Positions 56,571 to 64,000 of a DNA stretch of 64,000 bases are shown one piece after another (position 1 is the stretch's first letter; each line of letters opens with the position of its first letter). The notes beneath the pieces are model-generated. The model ran no database searches. It saw only the letters and a program-made list of their open reading frames with translations, and was not told where the DNA came from. The stretch spans positions 2,666,001-2,730,000 of the forward strand of contig CM075102.1 of assembly GCA_037576195.1 (NCBI GenBank), read 5' to 3'. A program made the position numbers and the translations under genes. The stretch is from Phytoseiulus persimilis. Its lineage: Eukaryota > Arthropoda > Arachnida > Mesostigmata > Phytoseiidae.

Positions 56571-59500
56571 TTGCAGTCAGGTATATTTTTTCGGCCCATG
56601 CAAAGTGCTCCAGAGACCGAAGCTTCGTTTAATCTTGACGATTACGAGCTCCTAGAGTCTCCTGAAGAGAGAGTGATGGCTGACTCCTCTTCCGCAAGCG
56701 GATCTGGTTCAAAATCCAATCATGCATGCAGCATCACATTGGCTGATGATGGCAGAAACTGGCTCGCGTGGTCTTCACTGGTCACCGTGGTCCTGCAGAA
56801 CAGCGGTGACGCCCACAAAGTTGTTTCTGGCGATCTTGTCATAACAGCGACCGGCTATGAAGCTGCGAACGCTATGGCCAAAACAATCATCCTTAACTCA
56901 ATCTCCCCCGTTCTGATAGCCACGTACTTTAGCATTTCTACCCAAGATCTCAATGCGAAAGATCTCTATGAGGCACTGAAGAAGCGTTTTGCTCAAACAA
57001 GCGGTATTGCTCAAGACATAGCTCTTAGCTCGTTCTATAACTTCCGCTACAATTCTTCAAAATCTACGACGAAGAATATAGATAATTTCCAACAAATTAT
57101 GCAGCGCATCGCACTTGCTGGCACGAAGGTGGACGAGAAACAGGCATGCCAGCGTCTCCTGCAAAGCTCGCCCTCGTCCTGGGAAGGTCTTCGTTTGTTC
57201 TGGAGTGTCAAAACCGGAACCGATCAGACTCTTTCCAACCTTTACGTTCTTCTCCGTGAAGAAGCAATGCGACGTGAAAACTCCTCCCAGGCGGATCCGA
57301 CCGCCTTGTTCTCTCGTCTCTCTATTCGCTCAAATAGACGACCCAACTTCAACAATCGTCCTCAATACGATAATCGTCGTAATCAGAACTCCTCTTACCG
57401 ACCTCAATCACGTCCTTCAAATACTTTTCAACGCGCTTCCCGCTTCAATTCCAACTCGTACAACTCCAACTCCAATGCTCGCTACCAGAACTCGAATCAA
57501 AATCGAAGAGTCGCCTCCAATCCAACTCAGGCTCCACCCGCTAATGCTTGGCGATCAAGCCAACCTCCTCGACCTCGTGTTTCGACCCAACCCCCACGCT
57601 CTCGCCAGCCACCTCTGAATCAGAGGCGCACTTCTCGCCCAACAGCCTATAATGCTGAGACAATCGATCCCTTCGGATCTGATGTCGAGGTTCACATTGC
57701 CTCTGCTGCGCATAACAATCCTGATTCCTCAGTATGGTTAATCGATTCTGGGGCAACCCACAACATTTGCAATGATTTGGATCTTTTCCGAAATTATCTC
57801 GCATACTCTTGTCCCCATACTGTGAAAGTCGGCGGTCACCAACAACTTCAAGCGTTTGGTGAAGGCGAGATCTTGCTTGTTGTGAACGGCTCCAATGGAG
57901 ACACTCTTTTACATCTCCATGAGGTTCTCTACGTGCCCGAAATGAGGCGAAACCTCGTGTCGATGGCCTGTCTGATGAATGACAATTGGTCAATTACTGC
58001 CACTAAGACCACCCTTCGCTTGAACCGAGACTTAGCTACTCTCAGGGTTCGAGTGAACGACGGCCTTTTTGCCCTCCGAGCTACAGCTGTGACGGTTCCC
58101 ATATCTGCCGAATGCTTGCTTTCATCGTCACAATCAGTCACTCTGCAGAGTGCTCATGAAACACTCGGACACGTTAATAAACGCCAAGTTCAGCAATTTT
58201 TAGCTCGAGAGGGGATTCCCTTCAAAAGGGACCAGATCACCTGCACTGCCTGTATTGAAGGAAAACTGAATCGGGCGACGTATCGCTCGAAACCCGATTC
58301 AGCTGTACCGCGGTCCCTGGGATACATTTCCACCGATCTGTGTGGTCCTATGTCAACTCCTGGTCTCAAAGGAGAACGTTACTTTATGAATATGAAAGAC
58401 ACCATGTCTCGTTTCAATCGAATCTTCTTGCTCAAAACCAAAGATCAAGCTCCCGCTCTCATCTAGCAATTCCTAACTTGGTTTCACACTCAAACCGGTA
58501 CTCAAGTCAAGCAACTCTTCTGTGACCACGGCCTAGAATTCAATAATGCTCAAGTCAAAGCTTCTCTAGCTTCAATCGGCGCAGAGCTCGTCATGAGCCA
58601 TGTTGCCTGTTCTCCCCAGAACGGCCGCGCTAAACGTCAAAATCAAACTATCACTAAACTCGCTAGAACCATGCTCCTTGATTCAAAACTTCCGAAATTC
58701 TTGTGGCCAGAAGCTTGCAGATATGCCGTTTTCATTCTCAATATCGTAGACGTATGTCCCCAAACAAACAAGTCTCCGTATGAAACAATTTACAAAGTGA
58801 AACCAAAGATCTCTCATCTACGCCCTTTCGGCTCCCCCTGCTTCATCTACAACGAAGGAGAAACTGACAAATGGACACACCGCGGCATCCCCGCGTTTCT
58901 GATCGGTTACACCGACCGTGTTGACGGCTTTCGTGTGTATCTCCCAGGTTCTCCTCCCTCAATTAGGGGAACCAAAGACGTCAGGTTCTCGCGGAAGGCA
59001 CCAAAGAGTGCAGCGCATGTCCCCGGTTTGGGAACCGCCGATGAAGCCCCTGATTTTATGGACGCGCATGATTCCTCCGATTGCGATAGCATCGTTGAGG
59101 ACCGGCATCCTGACGAGGAGCCCTTTCCGCCTGGAGCATTTGACTCGGCTGACGAAAGTGATTCTGCAGCTACGCGCTCGATCACGATACCCCCAATGGA
59201 GCCAATGAAAATGAACCTTCGACGCCGTACGAATCTTCGTAAGCCAAAGCGCTACGAAACAGAGGTGCAGCTAGCAGCGCCCTCTTCACCTGAGCCACAG
59301 ACTCTTGCACAGGCACTTGCGAGTCCAGAAGCAGAGTACTGGAAAGAAGCAATGGCTGAGGAAATGGCCGCACTTAAAGCTCATGGTGTTTGGACATTGG
59401 TCGACCCACCACAGAACAAGAAACCCGTAACTTGTCGCTGGGTCTTCCGCAGGAAAACCAATGCTGAAAATGAAATAGACCGATACCGTGCACGTCTCGT

Positions 59501-60854
59501 TGTTCGCGGTTGTAATCAAATTCCCGGTCAAGAATTTCAGAAGCTCTTTAGCCCTGTTGCCAGGCTGGACACTGTCCGCGTTTTGCTTGCTACGAGTGCA
59601 TCAATGCGTCTAAGACTTCGTCAATTTGACGTCACCACCGCCTTCCTCTATGGCGATCTCCAGGAACAAATCTGGATGACTCAACCCCCCGGATGGTCAG
59701 ATGACACCGGCAGGGTATGCCTGTTGCACAAAAGTCTATACGGGCTCAAACAAGCTCCGCGATGCTGGAATCAAAAATTGGCAGATGTTCTACGGAATCT
59801 CAACTTCACTCAAAGCCAAGCCGATCACTGCCTATTCTACTGGCACGGCCCAAATGGCGAACTCCTAATGCTAGCAGTGTACGTCGATGATGGGCTAATC
59901 GCCTCGACGCATGAACACTTGATTACAGATACACTTGCCAAACTGGGAAAATCATTCAAACTCAAGACTTCTCCTCTGAGTCTTTTCCTTGGCATTCAGA
60001 TTCATATCGATTCCGATCACAATATCTGGCTCAACCAGTACAAGTACATTAAAAACATCCTGAAAAGGTTCAACCTTGAGGACTGTCGTCCCGTCTCAAT
60101 TCCTGCAGACTCGGGAATATACGACATTGAGCCTACAACTGAAACTCGCGCAGAAGATCGACCTTATCGTCAACTTCTTGGCGCTCCAATGTTCTTATCT
60201 ATCTGTACGCGCCCAGATGTCTGTTTCTCCGTGGGTTTCCTAGCTCGCTTCCTCGAGAACTATTCAGAACAACACTGGCAGGCAGCACTGAAGATCCTGC
60301 GTTACTTGCAGGCGACACCCAACCTGTCAATAGTTTACTCCGGAAGCTCGTCCACTCCGCTAGCTGAAACGCTTAAGCTTTATTCGGACGCCGATTTTGC
60401 TGCTTGTAAACAGACCCGACGCTCGGTAAGTGGCTCACATGTCACACTTGCCGGCGGTCCAGTCCTGTGGTCCTCCCAACAGCAGCGATCAGTCTCACTG
60501 TCCTCCACCGAGAGCGAGTTCATAGCGGTCACTGACTGCTCAAAGTCTGCTCTCTGGCTTCGAACACTCTTCCAAGAATTACGAATCACTATTCGTCCAG
60601 TGATCTTCGTGGACAACATTGGAGCGATAAAGCTCATAGAGAATCCAGTCTTCCACAAACGCACGAAACACATTTCCACGAGATTCTTCTTCATTCGTCA
60701 ACTACACGAACGTAAACAAGTCGAATATCGATATATTCCGACGACAGAGAATCTCAGTGACGGTCTGACGAAACCACTTCACAGACCAATCTTCGAGCGT
60801 CTTCGAACACTGATCGGCTTGCAACCATGGCGGCTACCACAATCTTGTTCATAG
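56571..60854 (+). pseudogene. Copia 2 gag-pol, one amber stop
   Basis: A single frame with one TAG at 58464-58466 in the integrase core. Gag (about residues 1-390) lacks a CCHC knuckle and instead has an Asn/Arg/Ser/Pro-rich stretch (about 57330-57650), probably the RNA-binding part. Then come protease WLIDSGATHN (about 57735), integrase zinc motif (ETLGHVNKRQ, CTACIEGK) and core (STDLCGPM, FCDHGLEF). The usual catalytic Glu region reads NGRAKRQNQT with Lys in place of Glu. RT has AVYVDDGLIA (about 59876) and RNase H has SSTESEFIAVTD. The stop and the Glu-to-Lys change suggest integrase is dead. RT and RNase H look intact. The start at 56571 is the first ATG after the leader; 56598 is an alternative. 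Confidence 0.92.
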
Positions 60855-61324
60855 TGTTCACGCTCTACGTTCTCTCTGTCCAATCCGCGTCTCCGAACTA
60901 TTTTCGCTTCGAAGACTGCGATGACTCCTGTGTTTCATTAAACATCAGCTGTACAATTAGCAAGAAACCAACCGGTTTCCAATGCGCCTGTACACGCTCA
61001 GCATCGGCATGCTACAATGAGGCATCCGAGTCCGTGGTCTGTCTGAGGCCTCTTCTCCCTGCTGTGGGTGGCGAACAAATTTGGAAAGAATTCCGGGATC
61101 AACATTATCCCGTCCTTCCCCCTGTCATCATTGACAACAGGTCTCTGCACTATGCTTTCGCAAGTGCAGGCGCTTTACTCGCATTGGCCGTTTTTCTGGG
61201 AATTACGGTCCTTTGCATGATCTACGATAAGCGTAGAAACTATCATTCATTTGCGAACCCATCGCCAAACCCGGCAGTTGATGGCCCCTACATGCCAACC
61301 ACGGAGCTCGTCTCTCAACCCTAA
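60827..61324 (+). CDS. Env-like type I membrane protein encoded after Copia 2 pol
   Basis: 165 residues, intact, starting 28 nt before the pol stop in another frame. Residues 1-20 form a clear signal peptide (hydrophobic, ending VQS-A). The ectodomain (21-108) has seven Cys (31, 35, 42, 53, 55, 62, 72) and N-glycosylation sites at N39 and N104. One membrane segment spans about 109-132 (ASAGALLALAVFLGITVLC), followed by a basic stop-transfer KRR and a 33-residue tail with YMPTTEL. This is the layout of a small surface glycoprotein. It has no fusion peptide or furin site that I can see, so env is a description of position and topology only. Alternatives are a captured host Cys-rich receptor or an accessory protein. 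Confidence 0.75.
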   Translation: MAATTILFIVFTLYVLSVQSASPNYFRFEDCDDSCVSLNISCTISKKPTGFQCACTRSASACYNEASESVVCLRPLLPAVGGEQIWKEFRDQHYPVLPPVIIDNRSLHYAFASAGALLALAVFLGITVLCMIYDKRRNYHSFANPSPNPAVDGPYMPTTELVSQP

Positions 61325-61640
61325 TTTCATTTATCCGATGCACTTCATTCCTATTTTACCCATTCGGTCCTAGCATGCAACTTAGGTAGCACAAACAACT
61401 CGAAATGCTCAATTCAATTCTCCCATAGCCCTCCAAACTGCCGTGAATCTGCGACGTATCCGAGAGAGGCACCTAGCTGTGCTGTGCGTGGTTCATACGC
61501 ATCTCTTCTCTCTCTGTTTCTCAACGCACTTCTTCGGCCTCTATTCACTTCTTCCACTTCTCTCGCATGATTCTCCTTCGGCATGGCATATTATCACGGT
61601 ATCAACCTGATGTACACCTCCAGGTCCCTCGTGTTTTTCC

Positions 61641-62597
61641 TTGGTTCCTTGGACGCAGTTTGCCCCGACCGCCAGTATCCCATCGCTTGGTTTACCCCCC
61701 AATCCCTGCACTATGCCCAAACAGTCACCTTTCTGGATTCACGTACTGGAACTCCAGGATCTGCATCGCGTTCCACGCGATGTTGCTCAGAAGGCGTCAG
61801 ATCGCCTTCGGCCTCAAATGGATGAACAATCCCGATTTTACTACAGACAGGCAGTCGCGCCTGAATTCAACGAGAAAGCGAAACTTCTCCACACCGCGGC
61901 ACGCCGCGCTAGACTGACGGCCCCTGCACTCGCATCGGCAGAATATGCCGAAACACTAATCGTCGAGTGCGCCACAAATCAAAAGAAAATTTCGGATCTA
62001 GAAAACACTGTCGAATACCTGCGACGAAAATCGCAAAGCTCCTCGGCAGAAATCTCCACAGACCCTGCGCCTGAGGACACTCGGCCCGCATCGGCAGACC
62101 ACCTAAATGCAGATCCAGACTATCTAGACGAAGAAGTCTACAGCCCGTCAATCCCAACTGGTGCGGATGACCCTGTCGAATCAGAAGAAGCTCGTCAACT
62201 TGAGCTCGCTAAGACAGAGATCCGCATGCTCAAACAAAAGATCTACGATCTACGCGCTGGGTCAGAGGCTAAACAGCGCCTCTATGACCGAGACAGAAGA
62301 AACTGGCATGACGGACGCGCATTCTATCAAAAGAAAATTGCTCGTCTCGAAAACGAACTAGAAGAATCAACAGCCTCAAAATACTTGTGTGATCACCCTG
62401 ATCACATTGAGCAACTCGAAACTCTCAACAGAAAGCAATCCGAAAGTAATTCCAAGGATCGACAACAATTACTCGATCTCCTTAACGAGAATTACGAGCT
62501 GAAAACACAGCTACTCAAAACGAAAATTGAGCTGAAACGCGCTCAACCAATCGACTGGCCGGAGTCCAGTTCTAGCAGTCACAGTGGTTCCATCTGA
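61641..62597 (+). CDS. coiled-coil protein encoded after the env-like ORF
   Basis: 318 codons, intact. Translation may begin at the internal Met at 61713, since the first 24 residues are Pro-rich and unlike the rest. The protein has short heptad-like stretches near residues 110-135 and a long one from about 175 to 300, with an acidic linker between. The C-terminus is Ser-rich. There is no signal peptide, membrane segment or catalytic motif. I do not recognise a family. It could be a structural or accessory protein of the Copia, or a captured host gene. It lies 316 bp after the env-like ORF on the same strand. Confidence 0.6.
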   Translation: MVPWTQFAPTASIPSLGLPPNPCTMPKQSPFWIHVLELQDLHRVPRDVAQKASDRLRPQMDEQSRFYYRQAVAPEFNEKAKLLHTAARRARLTAPALASAEYAETLIVECATNQKKISDLENTVEYLRRKSQSSSAEISTDPAPEDTRPASADHLNADPDYLDEEVYSPSIPTGADDPVESEEARQLELAKTEIRMLKQKIYDLRAGSEAKQRLYDRDRRNWHDGRAFYQKKIARLENELEESTASKYLCDHPDHIEQLETLNRKQSESNSKDRQQLLDLLNENYELKTQLLKTKIELKRAQPIDWPESSSSSHSGSI

Positions 62598-62733
62598 ACC
62601 TCTTCAACGATGCAATGCACGCTAGGTACCCTCGATGATAAACAACAGCCATATCAAAATCCTAGGTTACTGAAATGTATGGACGGATGCTTTAATACCA
62701 AGTCGATAAACACAACAAGATTCAGGCTTGGAA

Positions 62734-63871
62734 TTTTTTTTTTTCTGTTTTTCCGTTTATTCACAATCACTTCTCGAAAAACAGCTCATAACTATTACAA
62801 ATTGGCATAGGACTGCCGACTCCCCTGCGAGCGACAACCTCGCGTGGCTTGTCGCTGCGACCTTTGCGTAATACCACGCAGCGTTGCTGCAGGGGGGTGT
62901 AGCACACTAACCGGTGCTCAACCAAACGACAGACGAAATCCACCAGGGATATCCGAACGTCTGCAGGGCCATCCTGGCCCTCACCTATCTGGATGGCGGA
63001 GGTCTCCTCCGGGCTCTGACTCCCGATCGCCCACCTCTCCGTGCTGGTATGCGTGCGCTCCGCCAGCACGGCAAACCTTTGCCTAATCTCGGAGCTCCCG
63101 GATCGCTGCTCCGTGACGCCCCGCCGCTCTCCTGTCGCCGAATATCCTGCAAAACCCATCAATGGTCACATGCGGGACAGGGGTCGGTCCGCGCTCCTAT
63201 GAGCGTCAAATCGCTGCCAGAGCATACTTCTCAATTTAACTTACCAGCAACGACCCCGAGCACTATCAACAACACGACGGTCCCGGCGACCGCGAGCGCT
63301 CGGGTTCGCCCACACTGGCACATCCCCAAGAGCAGCTCCAAAACGCTGCTCCCGCTGCCGCTGTCACTCGGCTGAACCGAGCGGCTCGGTCCGAGCCGCT
63401 CCGATCGCTGCGCGTTCGGGGCCTCCCAAAACTGTCCACGGATCTTCCCGTTGAGCTCGTCCGAAAAAGCCAGGGCTCCCGGCTGCGATGCTCTGGCGAG
63501 CCAAACACGATGCCTTCGCGACCCAGCCTCTCTGCTCGCGCCGAGATGGCCCTCCTCCAGTCGAGATCCGACAGCTCACTCGCTGTCAGGCCGGACAGTC
63601 CGCTCTCGGGATCCTCCGCTGGGACCGTGCTCCAGTATGACCCCATACCGCTGGCCTCTGAGGGCGCTTCTGATCCTTGCCCGGTCTCCTGCCTATCCTG
63701 CCTTGTCCTTGTGGTCGCCCGTCGCGATGCACTGCTCGGGTTGACTCTCCTTGGCTCTCGGTTGTCTTCGGATGTCGCTGCTCGGAGCTGGGGGTCGACT
63801 CTGCGTGGAGATCTTGCCGCTGGCTGCGCCTCGAGTTGTCTTCCGGACCGCAGATTCATTTGAAAGCTCAA
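62734..63871 (-). other. unidentified minus-strand transcription unit with poly(A) signature
   Basis: The minus strand has AATAAA at 62756-62761 followed 12 nt later by an 11-base A-run (T-run 62734-62744), like the 3' end of a retroposed or transcribed unit. Upstream are two open stretches in different frames: 63871-63266 (starts MSFQMNLRSGRQL, Arg/Ser-rich) and 63162-62767. Between them GCTG/GTAAGT at about 63243 and TTTTGCAG/GATA at about 63150 look like splice donor and acceptor. Another frame before the donor has a hydrophobic TVVLLIVLGVVAG. The product is unknown; a retroelement gene is as likely as a host gene. It may extend beyond 64000. Confidence 0.35.
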
Positions 63872-64000
63872 AACGACCTGTACTCCGAATCAACTCCGCA
63901 CGCTTTTTTATCCTATCCGCCTAGGGCGAAATCAACCGACTTTTTCCCTCATTCTCGCCACTTGGATCAACGACTCTCGGCAACCAAACTAGAATATTGG

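Larger units (their letters stand above)
56000..62600 (+). mobile_element. Copia element 2 with extra ORFs after pol (3' end outside window or lost)
   Basis: Order: putative 5' LTR, gag-pol (56571-60854), a small membrane-protein ORF overlapping the pol end (60827-61324) and a coiled-coil ORF (61641-62597), all on the plus strand. It is unrelated to Copia 1 at the LTR and has a different gag. Ordinary animal Copia elements end soon after RNase H, so about 1.7 kb of coding sequence after pol is unusual. I infer that the two ORFs belong to the element from strand, spacing and overlap; a second LTR beyond them would prove it. Confidence 0.7.

Noticed and set aside
62600..64000. 3' LTR of Copia 2
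   Set aside because: I looked for the TGTTGGAGATCAG start and for the TATA/AATAAA region of the 5' LTR and found no second copy in the window.

Overview
This is a repeat-saturated eukaryotic window. Nearly everything recognisable is a transposable element (TE) or a minisatellite carried by one, and I found no convincing host gene. The mix suggests an invertebrate, most likely an arthropod: an R1-type LINE, BEL/Pao, Copia with a copia-style primer-binding site, RepHel Helitrons with an endonuclease, Mutator-like, Kolobok-like, Harbinger-like and hAT DNA transposons. I cannot name the species.

Layout. 1-12.8 kb: a Harbinger-like DNA transposon with an intact 670-codon DDE/SWIM transposase. Its flanks are long inverted arrays of a 45-bp minisatellite (class A). 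The right array is split by a nearly complete R1-type LINE (5899-11673) with a 13-bp target-site duplication. 12.8-21.4 kb: mostly unrecognised sequence with a tRNA-like SINE remnant, diverged 45-bp units, a LINE 3' fragment and a Helitron 5' fragment. 21.6-23.6 kb: a 2-kb array of a related 45-bp minisatellite (class B). 23.7-25.9 kb: a decayed BEL/Pao fragment. 26.2-30.9 kb: a Mutator-like element with a near-intact transposase and several short-unit arrays. 31.0-34.3 kb: a decayed Kolobok-like element. 34.3-55.3 kb: a decayed RepHel-endonuclease Helitron split by a young Copia element (36264-45508, TSD CAATT, LTRs identical by eye). That Copia is in turn split by two non-autonomous Helitrons filled with class B minisatellite. 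A direct tandem duplication of about 6957 bp then copied the 3' half of the whole nest. 56.0-62.6 kb: a second, different Copia whose gag-pol is followed by an env-like single-pass membrane protein ORF and a coiled-coil ORF. 62.7-63.9 kb: an unidentified minus-strand transcript-like unit.

How it fits together. Target-site duplications and reading frames that rejoin across insertions give a relative order in the 34-55 kb nest: RepHel Helitron first, then Copia, then the two Helitrons, then the tandem duplication. The same 45-bp minisatellite superfamily turns up in a Harbinger-like element's terminal repeats, as Helitron cargo, as a single unit inside a hAT-type MITE, and as the insertion site of an R1-type LINE. 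That sharing, and the post-pol ORFs of the second Copia, are the two most unusual things here.
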